Positions 28,619 through 36,455 of a stretch of DNA of 43,657 nt are shown here, piece after piece. Under the pieces are notes generated by a model, which did no database searches, had not been told where the DNA came from, and saw only the letters and a program-made list of their open reading frames with translations. A program made the translations under genes and the position numbers. The stretch covers positions 1-43,657 of the forward strand of contig JAAUSF010000031.1 in assembly GCA_012033255.1 (NCBI GenBank), in the 5' to 3' direction. Within the stretch, counting starts at the first letter, position 1, and every line of letters starts with the position of its first letter. This DNA is from Cyanobacteria bacterium RU_5_0 (lineage in GTDB: Bacteria > Cyanobacteriota > Cyanobacteriia > Elainellales > Elainellaceae).

Positions 28619-28714
28619 GCAGCGTTCCCAATAGATTTAGGATGAAGAGGTACGCATCTAAAGTTCCCAGCAATCCCTTAAATTAAGCAATTTGAAGTAG
28701 CGATGAATACCTAA

Positions 28715-29542
28715 CTAATTGATAAACTCTTCTGTAATCAGCCAGAGATCAGAAAGCCTACGATTGCGATCTTCCTCACCCCCTGCCCCCTCAATCCCCT
28801 CACCCCCTGGTCCCCTCATCCTTCCCTTCATCCTGCCTCTGCTGCAACGCCCAAAACGCAACTTGCGCGGCTGCCTGTTCTGCCGCCTTCTTCGACTGCC
28901 CTTTCCCCGCCCCCACAATTGCCCCTGGAACCAAACCTCCGCCATGAATCTTTCTACATCGCCGTAAACTTGCCCCAATTCAGTCACACGATACTCCGGA
29001 AGGCTCTGATAGGATGCCTGCGTCCAGGCTTGCAGTGCCCCTTTGTAGTTTTGCAAGGTTGGATCGCGACGAATTGTTTCAGAAAAGCGGTGTAAATGGG
29101 AATCTAGCCAAGGACGAATCAATGATAGGTTGTAAGTGCTGAGGTATAAGGCGGCGAGAACTGCCTCAAATGCAGCAGCTAAACGAGTTTCCTGCCCTAC
29201 CTTATCAGCCAAGGCACTGTTCGCGATGATCAGGTAACGATCGAACCCATAACTATCGGCAATTTGGGCAAGGAGGCGATCGCTCACCAGCATTCCCCGA
29301 ATCGCAGAAAGCTCTCCCTCATGGGCATCCAAATATGTCTCAAATAAAAACTCTGCCGCCGCCAACTTCACTACCGCATCTCCAACAAACTCTAGTCGCT
29401 CATAATTCGCTTGTGGCGAGGCTGAAGGATGCGTCAGGGCTAAATCCAGCAACTCCCATTTCACCGGAGCCTGTCCAGACAATCCTAACTTCTCAATAAA
29501 TTGGCGTAGTTGTTTTTGACGACGAGGATCGGAGAGCGGCAT
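28715..29542 (-). CDS. rnc: ribonuclease III with shifted C-terminal dsRNA-binding domain
   Basis: RNase III cuts double-stranded RNA in rRNA and mRNA processing. From ATG 29542 the catalytic domain is intact: LTHPSASPQANYERL, the signature ERLEFVGDAVVKLAA at 48-62, and SALADKVGQETRLAAAFEAVL. The dsRNA-binding domain begins well (YRVTELGQVYGDVERFMAEV), but after WGRGKG the frame gives RRRRQNRQPRKLR and runs to 28715. Adding one base in the preceding G-rich stretch (about 28899-28921) instead gives GQSKKAAEQAAAQVAFWALQ, the expected domain end, with a stop at 28800-28802 and a normal 247-aa protein. This is either an assembly error in a homopolymer or a real frameshift that damages RNA binding. 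Residues upstream of 29542 are STRR-derived and not part of the gene. Confidence 0.88.
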   Translation of the reverse strand: MPLSDPRRQKQLRQFIEKLGLSGQAPVKWELLDLALTHPSASPQANYERLEFVGDAVVKLAAAEFLFETYLDAHEGELSAIRGMLVSDRLLAQIADSYGFDRYLIIANSALADKVGQETRLAAAFEAVLAALYLSTYNLSLIRPWLDSHLHRFSETIRRDPTLQNYKGALQAWTQASYQSLPEYRVTELGQVYGDVERFMAEVWFQGQLWGRGKGSRRRRQNRQPRKLRFGRCSRGRMKGRMRGPGGEGIEGAGGEEDRNRRLSDLWLITEEFIN

Positions 29543-29545
29543 TTG

Positions 29546-29588
29546 GGAGTTTTGAGTGGAGTTTTGAGTTTTGAGTTTTAAGTTTTGG
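29546..29588. repeat. heptamer STRR upstream of rnc
   Basis: GTTTTGA/GTTTTAA-type tandem copies begin three bases upstream of the rnc start codon (minus strand). A second short AAAACTCAAAACTG run is at 29707-29721. Confidence 0.8.
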
Positions 29589-29726
29589 CGCTTTCCAAAC
29601 AGGTTCTCAGTTCTGAATAAACTCATTCAACTCAGCACTTAGAGCCTATCCGAAAACCCATTTTGTGGGGTGGGCATTGTCACCCTACCTGTGAGACTCA
29701 GTACCTCAAAACTCAAAACTGAAAAA

Positions 29727-30184
29727 GGGAAGAGGTGGACATAAGCCGGGTTCTGTTCTTCTAAATGGCATACCATTCAGAGGGCAGTTATCTATCTGGG
29801 ATACCTGTCACCAGGCACCTCTAGCGGATTTCGCAGGAGCGGAATTCCACCCCTACCTGGAGCCGGAAAAAGACCAACCATGACTCCTTCTACCTTGCGT
29901 CCAACCGGGGTTTACCGAGCCAACGCCTCACAACGTTGCTGGTGCGCTCTTACCGCACCTTTGCACCCTTACCGCAGGAGTTTTAAGTTTTGAGCTTTAA
30001 GTTTTAAGTTATGGAGTTAACTCAAAACTCAGCATTCATAACTCATAACTTTATAGCGGCGGTATGTTTCTGTGGCACTATCCTCACGCTCACGCGCACT
30101 AGGCGTTACCTAGCAAGTTTGGTCTTTCGGAAGCCCGGACTTTCCTCAGGCGATTCGCCTGCAACCGCCTCGCCTCCTCTTCCC
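29727..30184 (-). ncRNA. rnpB: RNase P RNA
   Basis: The catalytic RNA of RNase P, which matures tRNA 5' ends. On the minus strand the 5' end GGGAAGAGG (from 30184) pairs with CCTCTTCCC at the 3' end (29727-29735) to form P1. The universal core GAGGAAAGTCCGGGC lies near 30132-30146, and the 3' core AGAACCCGGCTTATG near 29738-29755. At about 458 nt it is longer than many cyanobacterial copies because an STRR insertion occupies 29979-30051, in the variable P12 region as judged from its place between conserved segments. The short open frames that cross this gene are not genes. Confidence 0.95.
29979..30051. repeat. STRR insertion inside rnpB
   Basis: AAGTTTTGAGCTTTAAGTTT-type copies followed by complementary CTCAAAACTC and CATAACTCATAACT copies. 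The opposed arms can base-pair, so the insertion would extend a helix rather than disrupt the core. Confidence 0.85.
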
Positions 30185-30223
30185 ATGCTTCTAGTCTAGT
30201 ACTCTCCATCACGAACCACTAGG

Positions 30224-30988
30224 TTATTTAGGACTCCAGGGAAGTTGATCGAGCCACCGGACTCTGGTAATTTTGACATGACATGTGAGAAATTCTCGAT
30301 CTTCTTCGATCTTTTTCGTTCTCATATCATCCATTTGAATGGCAATTACAAGGGAAAGCTGTAAGGGTGCTTTAAATAGCATGAACGTTTCATATTCATC
30401 TTGAAGTCTTTTCTGTAATTTTTTATCTCTAAACTTTCTGTCTTCAGTATCTTTTTTAAGTTGAGAAATCATGAGGATGGGTTTCGTCAGATCAAATATT
30501 TTCGTGTCTTTATTGAAGGTAAAGCAATCTTCAGCCGTGATTTTCTCTTTAAGATTTAATTTGGGAGCAACGGTTGTAAATACTTGCTCTTGAGGAACGT
30601 CTGCCATTGTGCCGCTTGGAGAAAGACGAATCACTCGGCGGGCTTCTTGTTTGTAATTTGTGAGTGTGCAGTTATCCCAATCGATGCGAATGGAGATATT
30701 GTTAGACTTGTTGACGATCGTGACTTCAAACTCTTTGGGTTGTTTAGAGTTTTCGTCTTTGTCATCAACGTCAAATTGATAACGCCCATCTGGCTTGAAA
30801 CCAAACTTAACATCAAGGATATCTTTAAACGGGGTTCCGTTGAGTTCTTTGGTTTCTAGGTCTGCATCAAACGCTTTTTTATCAAATTCATACTTCGTTT
30901 GGTCATCTAGCCAATCGATCGCCCGATAGACGACGTAAGTGATGCAGATCAGAAAGATGATTAAGATAATAACATCGGTTTGATCCAT
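30224..30988 (-). CDS. unknown protein with N-terminal membrane anchor
   Basis: Not recognised. A 254-residue protein with one span at residues 6-24 (VIILIIFLICITYVVYRAI) and a charged body rich in Lys, Asp and Glu. The body shows a possible beta-rich middle (FEVTIVNKSNNISIRIDWDN) and a helical segment (RKFRDKKLQKRLQDEYETF). The AT content is visibly higher and HIP1 sites scarcer than in neighbouring genes, which may indicate transfer or weak constraint. It lies between rnpB (39 bp away) and a MITE-like element. The ATG at 30988 gives the membrane anchor right at the N-terminus, supporting this start. Confidence 0.75.
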   Translation of the reverse strand: MDQTDVIILIIFLICITYVVYRAIDWLDDQTKYEFDKKAFDADLETKELNGTPFKDILDVKFGFKPDGRYQFDVDDKDENSKQPKEFEVTIVNKSNNISIRIDWDNCTLTNYKQEARRVIRLSPSGTMADVPQEQVFTTVAPKLNLKEKITAEDCFTFNKDTKIFDLTKPILMISQLKKDTEDRKFRDKKLQKRLQDEYETFMLFKAPLQLSLVIAIQMDDMRTKKIEEDREFLTCHVKITRVRWLDQLPWSPK

Positions 30989-31146
30989 AACCGGAAGCCC
31001 TCGATCGAGTGAGGTAACGGATGAGGTAAAGGACAGTGCGGATTGCCCAAAGCAAAAATCTCACGTTAGTCCTGATTGATTGTAGAGGCTAGCTCTCAGA
31101 ACTGATCAGGCATTTGTAAGAATCTATTCAAACACTGGGTAGGCTA

Positions 31147-31248
31147 GTAGTCTGTCAATTTTGTTTTGCGGGGTGCAGGGGTGAAACCCCTGCGTGGGGA
31201 CAACGCCCCATCCCCTCATTACCCATCAAATCTTGCTTGACAAAGCAC
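31147..31248 (+). mobile_element. 102-bp TA-flanked MITE-like element, copy 1
   Basis: Imperfect inverted ends GTAGTCTGTCA and TTGACAAAGCAC are flanked by TA on both sides (31145-31146, 31249-31250). The interior includes the hairpin GCAGGGGTGAAACCCCTGC. The reverse complement of 41671-41772 has the same length and is nearly the same sequence. No transposase is encoded. The TA duplication suggests mobilisation by an IS630/Tc1-type enzyme, which is inference. Confidence 0.8.
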
Positions 31249-31265
31249 TAGGCGATCGAACGTTC

Positions 31266-31718
31266 TCAAGCCAGTTGAAACTCTTTGAGGGCGGGCAGAA
31301 AATTCTTGTTTTCGTGTTGCGATCGGCTAAGTTTAATCAGGGCAAAACGTTGAAGTGGACTCAGGTTTACCCATTGTTCTAGTGTAATCGTGACTCCAAG
31401 GGAATGCCCCTCCTCCTGGACACTTTCAGGAATAGTAGAAGCGTCTAGCCAAGCCGGATGAGGATCGATCGGCAAGTCAGACGGCAGTTCGCCTGTGTGA
31501 GTGTGTACGAGATCTCGGAGGTTTTGGCGATATGCTTGAGTTTCTGCATCAGTCACGCAGAGAGTCTCGACAAGCATTTGCCGCTCCTCATGGGTAAATT
31601 GGTTCCAGTGAGGGAGTTTGAGTTTTACGCCGCAGGTATCAAGCTTAAAACGAACCTGCATCGGGATGCAGCGTAGGGAATCGACAAAATCAGCCTCGAA
31701 CTGGAAGAACTGGGTCAT
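31266..31718 (-). CDS. narM: nitrate reductase-associated protein (NarM)
   Basis: A 150-residue soluble protein of the Nitr_red_assoc family. The opening FFQFEADFVDSLRCIPMQVR and LDTCGVKLKLPHWNQFTHEE match the family as I know it. In unicellular cyanobacteria NarM is needed for active assimilatory nitrate reductase, perhaps in cofactor assembly. narB and the nitrate transporter are not in the window. The ATG at 31718 lies inside the end of the upstream glycosyltransferase gene, overlapping it by 29 nt, so translation may be coupled. I found no clear NtcA box ahead of the pair. Confidence 0.85.
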   Translation of the reverse strand: MTQFFQFEADFVDSLRCIPMQVRFKLDTCGVKLKLPHWNQFTHEERQMLVETLCVTDAETQAYRQNLRDLVHTHTGELPSDLPIDPHPAWLDASTIPESVQEEGHSLGVTITLEQWVNLSPLQRFALIKLSRSQHENKNFLPALKEFQLA

Positions 31719-32661
31719 GCTTTAGACGGGGAGACAAGGGAACAGCGAGAGAAATGGTGATTTCACCTCTTTTTGTATCATCGCGCATCACTGCCCCTTC
31801 TAGCCCAATTGTCAACTGCCTCTGAATTGCAAAGCGAATCAGCCGTATAGGTACACTGGAGCGTCTGAGGACTTTGGTTCTGAGAAATTTGCCTGTGAGC
31901 GAACGGGCAATACCTTTGAGACGCGCGTGCAGGCGTATCCTCAATAGCGTCAGGTGAGCGTTTTTGCCTTCAAGTGCATAGAGAGGCAGGAAAGCAAGTT
32001 TACCGTAGAGTACGTCGGCTCGATGAGCAGTACTCAGACCATGCCAACGATGTTCTGGGTTAGGACGTCCCCCGTGTTCACCATAGTTACGGAAGCTAAT
32101 ATAGTTCTGGAAGTTGCGATCGCGTAGAAATTGATCAATCTGGGAATCCCAGGTGGAGTAAGCATTGGGACTAAAGCGATCGCGAATTATTTCAACGAGT
32201 TCTGTCAAGTATTGGGCACTCTGAGGAGTGACAATGTATGCCACCATTGAGGTTGAGAACCCTTGGGCATATCCTTCTTTAGAAACAGAGTAGATTTGGG
32301 GGGCACAGGTATACAGCCATGCGATACCCAAATTTCTCTGGTTGGAGTTGTAAGGTAGAGGAAGCTGACCCAATCCAATCACTGGAACGAAATCAGCTTC
32401 CACAATTAGCGTGGGTTTTGTTTGCTGAGCGGCTTGTTCCCAGGCTCGACAATGGTTGAGTAGACAGCGATAGCTCGGAGAAAATCCCTCAAATTCTGGT
32501 TGATCGTGTTGTCTCAAGACTTCGCACAGTAATCCTTCTTGAGCAAGGGTGGTTTCGAGTAAGTGTGTTGATTCTTTGCAGGCAATGATAAAAACCTTAC
32601 TGATCGAATGGATGAGTCGATTGGAATCCGGAAGTTGGGGTGCGATCGCAGTCGTTTTCAT
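31690..32661 (-). CDS. GT25-like glycosyltransferase (LPS type)
   Basis: A 323-residue protein resembling family 25 (LPS biosynthesis) glycosyltransferases. The N-terminus has VFIIACKESTHLLETTLAQEG. It is followed by the acceptor/donor core SYRCLLNHCRAWEQAAQQ and the acidic LIVEADFVPV, which takes the place of the usual LILEDD metal site with one fewer Asp. A later KEGYAQGFSTSMVAYIVT segment fits the same fold. The C-terminal 70 residues are basic and unusual. It would add a sugar to a surface glycan, but donor and acceptor are unknown. It overlaps narM by 29 nt. Confidence 0.7.
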   Translation of the reverse strand: MKTTAIAPQLPDSNRLIHSISKVFIIACKESTHLLETTLAQEGLLCEVLRQHDQPEFEGFSPSYRCLLNHCRAWEQAAQQTKPTLIVEADFVPVIGLGQLPLPYNSNQRNLGIAWLYTCAPQIYSVSKEGYAQGFSTSMVAYIVTPQSAQYLTELVEIIRDRFSPNAYSTWDSQIDQFLRDRNFQNYISFRNYGEHGGRPNPEHRWHGLSTAHRADVLYGKLAFLPLYALEGKNAHLTLLRIRLHARLKGIARSLTGKFLRTKVLRRSSVPIRLIRFAIQRQLTIGLEGAVMRDDTKRGEITISLAVPLSPRLKHDPVLPVRG

Positions 32662-32774
32662 GCAAGCAACCTGGGTCGTGACGATGGTAAGCCATGCCTG
32701 TAGTCTAGAAGGTTCTTGCGAAAACAGTCCTGCGGGTTTCCACTAAAAGATTTTAGAAAACCCTTCAGAAAATA

Positions 32775-33497
32775 TTAGTCGCGCCACAGGGTGATTCCTC
32801 CGAGTAGCCCTGTAATATTTGGGATGATTTGAACGTTGCTAGGCAAAACTACATCAATCTTCTTCGTATTTCCACCACCGATGTAAAGGGAGTCATAGTT
32901 AAACAAATGATTGAGGATGGCGATCGCCTTTAACAATCGCTCGTTCCACCGTTTCTTACCCACTACATCTAGGGCGGCTCGTCCTAGTTGCTGTTCGTAG
33001 GTTTCTCCCTTACGGAACGGATGATGCCCCATCTCTAGATTGGGGACTAGCTTGCCGTTGACAAATAGTGCAGAACCAAACCCTGTCCCTAGTGTGACTA
33101 CCATTTCTACACCGATGCCAGATACGGCTCCTAACCCTTGAATATCCGCATCGTTGGCAACTCGTACAGGTTTACCAAGATAGCGAGTGAGAGTAGCCGC
33201 GAGATCAAAGCCGATCCAGCTTGGATGCAGGTTAGCGGCGGTTTCAATCACACCTACTCTGACAACGCCTGGGAACCCGACAGAGACCCGTTCAAACGGC
33301 TTATCTTTCGTCAGTTCAAGAATGGCAGCAACCACGGCTTCAGGAGTAGCAGGCATAGGAGTGGGGACACGATCGCGTTCAGTCGTTGGATTGCCTTGAT
33401 CATCCAATACCATGACCTTTACACCGCTTCCACCAATGTCCACAGCGAGGGTTAATTGCTGTTGCACCAATACCTGTTGATCTGCTGCCAATATCAT
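32775..33497 (-). CDS. ppgK: ROK-family polyphosphate glucokinase
   Basis: A 240-residue sugar kinase. The phosphate loop is LAVDIGGSGVKVMVLD. Family marks follow: VSVGFPGVVRVGVI, RVANDADIQGLGAVSG with the catalytic Asp region, and VVTLGTGFGSALFVNGKLVP ahead of LEMGHHPF. The last two are typical of polyphosphate-using glucokinases rather than ATP-only ROK enzymes, so it probably phosphorylates glucose with polyphosphate. The zinc-binding Cys cluster of ROK repressors is missing, which argues for an enzyme. An in-frame start later than 33497 is possible because the first 14 residues are not conserved. It lies 113 bp upstream of the glycosyltransferase on the same strand. Confidence 0.88.
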   Translation of the reverse strand: MILAADQQVLVQQQLTLAVDIGGSGVKVMVLDDQGNPTTERDRVPTPMPATPEAVVAAILELTKDKPFERVSVGFPGVVRVGVIETAANLHPSWIGFDLAATLTRYLGKPVRVANDADIQGLGAVSGIGVEMVVTLGTGFGSALFVNGKLVPNLEMGHHPFRKGETYEQQLGRAALDVVGKKRWNERLLKAIAILNHLFNYDSLYIGGGNTKKIDVVLPSNVQIIPNITGLLGGITLWRD

Positions 33498-33677
33498 ATC
33501 GATTCATCCATTCTTTTGAAAACGTAACGCCCGTGGCAGAAATCTGAGACAGAAATCTGACCAACTAATCTTCTAAAGATGCTACAGGTATTCTGTCATA
33601 CACAAGTTGAATTTTTTATTACAGTTCATCAGCGTTAGGATGAGAGATGGAAACATTGAAGCTAAGCTGATTCCGCC

Positions 33678-34157
33678 ATGTCGTTAGGCAATCTGCGCGA
33701 TCTCTATCAACAAGTCATCCTGGAACGCTACAAAAAACCCCGCAATCGTGGCAAAACGAACCCCATCGATCGCTACCAAAAAGGGCACAATCCTTCTTGC
33801 GGCGATACGATTGAGCTGACATTGAAGCTAAGCGTGGAGGGCGATCGCATCGAAGATGTGAAATTTGAAGGAGAGGGATGTGCGATCGCGATGGCATCCG
33901 CAGACTTGATGGCAGATGCTCTGCGCGACAAAACTACGATCGAAGCCCTAGAAATGGTGCAACGCTTCCAGGCAATGATGCGCGGTGAAGCCGAATTCCC
34001 GCAAGAATCACGCAAACTCAACGTTATGCAAGGGGTTGCCCAATTTCCCGTTCGCATCAAATGCGCCAATTTGTCTTGGCATACCCTCAAAGCTGCCGTA
34101 GAACAATCCAGGGAAGCTGAACTCGCAGGCTATGTCAGCAATGAAGCGGAGGGGTGA
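33678..34157 (+). CDS. sufU: Fe-S cluster assembly protein SufU
   Basis: A 159-residue IscU/SufU-type protein. SufU binds zinc and accepts sulfur from the cysteine desulfurase SufS. The ligands seen are Cys41 and Asp43 in HNPSCGDTIEL, Cys68 in FEGEGCAIAMASADLM and Cys129 in VRIKCANLSWHTL. The 15-20 residue insert after the second Cys that separates SufU from IscU appears present (RFQAMMRGEAEFPQESRKLN). No other suf genes are nearby. The final residues and the spacer downstream run into an AAGGATG heptamer array and then a MITE-like element. Confidence 0.92.
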   Translation: MSLGNLRDLYQQVILERYKKPRNRGKTNPIDRYQKGHNPSCGDTIELTLKLSVEGDRIEDVKFEGEGCAIAMASADLMADALRDKTTIEALEMVQRFQAMMRGEAEFPQESRKLNVMQGVAQFPVRIKCANLSWHTLKAAVEQSREAELAGYVSNEAEG

Positions 34158-34163
34158 GGAGTC

Positions 34164-34191
34164 AAGGATGAAGGATGAAGGATGAGGGATG
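34164..34191. repeat. heptamer STRR (AAGGATG)
   Basis: AAGGATG-type copies in tandem immediately after the sufU stop codon. The complementary CATCCTT copies recur at 34523-34537, just before ycf51. Confidence 0.8.
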
Positions 34192-34220
34192 CAAAGAAGG
34201 GCTTGGAGAGTTGTAATCTT

Positions 34221-34425
34221 ATGAGAATATTTGATACGTATCCACCTGTGAATTTTCTGTTGATGGATGGCAGGATGTAGGGGCAATCCCGGTGTGGTTG
34301 TCCTGGTGCAGGGGCAATCCCGGTGTGGTTGCCTTGGTCTAGAGGGCAGACACGTGGGTCTGCCCCTACCGATCGCAAAATCAACGAAAAATTTACAGGT
34401 GGAAACGTAATCAAACGTTCTGCAT
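34221..34425. mobile_element. 205-bp MITE-like element with ~45-bp inverted ends
   Basis: The left arm (34221-34264, core TCCACCTGTGAATTTTCTG) matches the reverse complement of the right arm (34380-34425, core ATTTACAGGTGGAAACG) over about 45 bp with few mismatches. The interior has a 31-bp tandem duplication (34276-34306 and 34307-34337, about three differences, core GGGGCAATCCCGGTGTGG) and a palindromic GGCAGACACGTGGGTCTGCC. No coding capacity. Confidence 0.7.
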
Positions 34426-34426
34426 T

Positions 34427-34541
34427 TGCCCCCTAAATCCCTCAATTCTGGGGGCTTTGGATTCAATTCCCCTAATGTTGGAGTTAGGGAGGCAAAATCA
34501 CACCTGTATTCAGCAACGCCCTTCATCCTTCATCCTTGCTT
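34427..34541. repeat. palindromic repeat copy and CATCCTT array
   Basis: Positions 34427-34465 hold the reverse complement of the CCCCCAGAATTGAGGGATTT family. A CATCCTT array at 34523-34537 ends four bases before the ycf51 ATG. Confidence 0.65.
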
Positions 34542-35081
34542 ATGTTGACAACCTCTGATTTTTTAAACTATGCCCAGTGGGCAGGCATTGCAACCCTTAC
34601 GTTTGGTGGGCTAGCTGGACTAGCATTCCTGCTGAAATGGGGGATTCGGTTTCGGTTGGTTGGTGCCACTGGCTTTATGTTGGTGCTGACGGGTGGCTTG
34701 TTTACGCTGGGGCTTGTTCCCTTCACCCGTACTACGATTCCGGGAGCCGTGCGGTTTTCGACAGTGTTTGACTCAGGTGCTACTCAGGCGGTAATTGTAG
34801 TACCCACTACTATTACCGAATCGGAGCTAACTGCAACGTTGCAGCAGGCGGCAAATGATCTGTTTTCGATCGGACGCTTAGGACGCAACGAAGATCAATT
34901 GACAATTCGGGCGCGAACGATTTTGCATCCGGAACCTGGGGTGTCTCAGCCGCTCTATTTGGGACAGGTGAAACGATCGCTCTTTGTCCGAGAGGATACT
35001 CAAATGGCGATCGAGCTATTCACAGATAATTTGGCAAAGTTGCCTAAACCGACTCCTGAAACAACTTCACAGAATGGTTAG
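34542..35081 (+). CDS. ycf51: Ycf51-family membrane protein
   Basis: A 179-residue protein conserved in cyanobacteria and some plastid genomes; function unknown. Two spans near the N-terminus (GIATLTFGGLAGLAFLLKWG and GATGFMLVLTGGLFTLGLVP) are followed by a soluble part beginning with the basic/aromatic FTRTTIPGAVRFSTVFD and containing the ATLQQAANDLFSIGRLGR helix. I prefer ATG 34542; a TTG two codons earlier is possible. A CATCCTT heptamer array occupies the place of a ribosome-binding site. Confidence 0.85.
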   Translation: MLTTSDFLNYAQWAGIATLTFGGLAGLAFLLKWGIRFRLVGATGFMLVLTGGLFTLGLVPFTRTTIPGAVRFSTVFDSGATQAVIVVPTTITESELTATLQQAANDLFSIGRLGRNEDQLTIRARTILHPEPGVSQPLYLGQVKRSLFVREDTQMAIELFTDNLAKLPKPTPETTSQNG

Positions 35082-35238
35082 CATAGATACAGATAACTGT
35101 AGTAAATTAATTTTTACCTAACCTTAATTTCTGCTTGTAAACGGCATATCTCTCTCAACTCTCTCAACCTATCCTTTGTTTAAGGTCTGATTATTTGCCC
35201 CAATCCCTAACTCCTTTTCAGCTTTCAAATTGTGCGCT

Positions 35239-36429
35239 ATGACCGATCTATCATGTCCGCCCATCGCCAATTCATCACCTGCACTGACGCTAGCTGTGGC
35301 ACCTGCTCAGGTTGTGCGAGGGGCAGGCATTTTGTCTCACTCTGGAGAAACGATCGCTCGGTTGGGTCAACGTCCACTAGTGGTCTGTGGGGATCAAACA
35401 CTCAGCGTCGTGCAAGCGTTTTTTCAGCCGATGTGGGAAGGGCGATCGTTTCAAGTGGCTCAAGCTTCCTATGGGCTAGATTGCAGTGAATCAGGATTAG
35501 ACGTGCTTCGTCAAGCTGCTGCCGAGCATCGGGCAGATGTGATTCTTGGCGTGGGAGGCGGGAAAGCTCTTGACGCTGCCAAACTGCTGGCATACCAGTG
35601 CTATCTGCCCATTGTCACCATTCCTACCTCGGCGGCAACCTGTGCAGCCTGGACAGCCCTGTCTAATGTGTATTCTGAGCAAGGTGCTTTTCTCTATGAT
35701 GTCGGACTGGCAACCTGTCCAGACTTGCTGATTCTCGATTATGACTTGATTCAGACTGCCTCTCGACGGACGTTAGTGGCTGGAATTGGTGATGCGTTGG
35801 CAAAGTGGTATGAGGCATCCGTCAGCAGTGGACATTCTGACCAGACCTTGATCATTGCGGCTGTTCAACAAGCCAGAGTGCTACGAGATTTGCTATTTCA
35901 GAAGTCGGTAGCCGCGATCGACTCTCCTGGCAGTGCCGTTTGGCGTGAAGTGGTTGATGCAACAGTGTTGCTGGCAGGTGTCATTGGTGGCTTAGGTGGC
36001 GCACAGTGTCGCACGGTCGCGGCTCATGCTGTCCACAACGGGTTGACCCACTTACTGCAAAGTCACGATACCCTGCATGGAGAAAAAGTCGCTTACGGCA
36101 TCCTGGTACAACTGCGGCTTGAAGAACTGATCCAAGGCAGCCTCCTGGCGGTGACTGCCCGTCAACAACTCCTCAAGTTCTATGCCGAAATTGGCTTGCC
36201 CCAAACCCTTGCTGATTTAGGATTGAATAGCGTCACTCTAGCCGATTTGCAGCGATCGGCTGAAATCGCATGCCAACCCAACTCTGACATCCATCGCCTC
36301 CCCTTTGAAGTCACCCCGACTCAACTGATGGCAGCGATGGTCTCCACGATCGCTGCCTCGCCAGAATTCAAAACTCAAAACTCAAAACTCAAAACTCAAG
36401 AACAGGAAAGTCTCAGAGCCTTAGAATAG
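35239..36429 (+). CDS. iron-containing alcohol dehydrogenase (glycerol-dehydrogenase-like)
   Basis: A 396-residue group III (metal-dependent) alcohol dehydrogenase. The NAD site is ILGVGGGKALDAAKLLAY, near residue 102. Metal ligands expected for the family are seen: Asp in VAGIGDALAKWYEA, His in VAAHAVHNGL and His in TLHGEKVAYG. It resembles GldA, oxidising glycerol or a similar polyol, but the substrate is not certain. The start is ATG 35239. The last 20 residues include FKTQNSKLKTQEQ, encoded by a run of AAAACTC heptamers, an STRR-driven extension. The next gene begins 26 bp downstream, likely in the same transcript. Confidence 0.88.
   Translation: MTDLSCPPIANSSPALTLAVAPAQVVRGAGILSHSGETIARLGQRPLVVCGDQTLSVVQAFFQPMWEGRSFQVAQASYGLDCSESGLDVLRQAAAEHRADVILGVGGGKALDAAKLLAYQCYLPIVTIPTSAATCAAWTALSNVYSEQGAFLYDVGLATCPDLLILDYDLIQTASRRTLVAGIGDALAKWYEASVSSGHSDQTLIIAAVQQARVLRDLLFQKSVAAIDSPGSAVWREVVDATVLLAGVIGGLGGAQCRTVAAHAVHNGLTHLLQSHDTLHGEKVAYGILVQLRLEELIQGSLLAVTARQQLLKFYAEIGLPQTLADLGLNSVTLADLQRSAEIACQPNSDIHRLPFEVTPTQLMAAMVSTIAASPEFKTQNSKLKTQEQESLRALE
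36369..36399. repeat. translated STRR (AAAACTC x4)
   Basis: Four tandem AAAACTC copies lie inside the 3' end of the dehydrogenase gene and are translated. A CATCCTT array follows at 36432-36451, ending four bases before the aminotransferase ATG. Confidence 0.85.
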
Positions 36430-36455
36430 CTATCCTTCATCCTTCATCCTTGCCA

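Noticed and set aside
29543-29626. N-terminal extension of RNase III
   Set aside because: It is the translated STRR array; the RNase III fold begins after ATG 29542.
30011-30199. 62-codon frame
   Set aside because: Lies antisense inside the RNase P RNA gene and its STRR insertion.
34276-34337. Possible CRISPR-like direct repeats
   Set aside because: Only two adjacent 31-bp units with no spacers between them; they are a tandem duplication inside a MITE-like element, and no cas genes are present.
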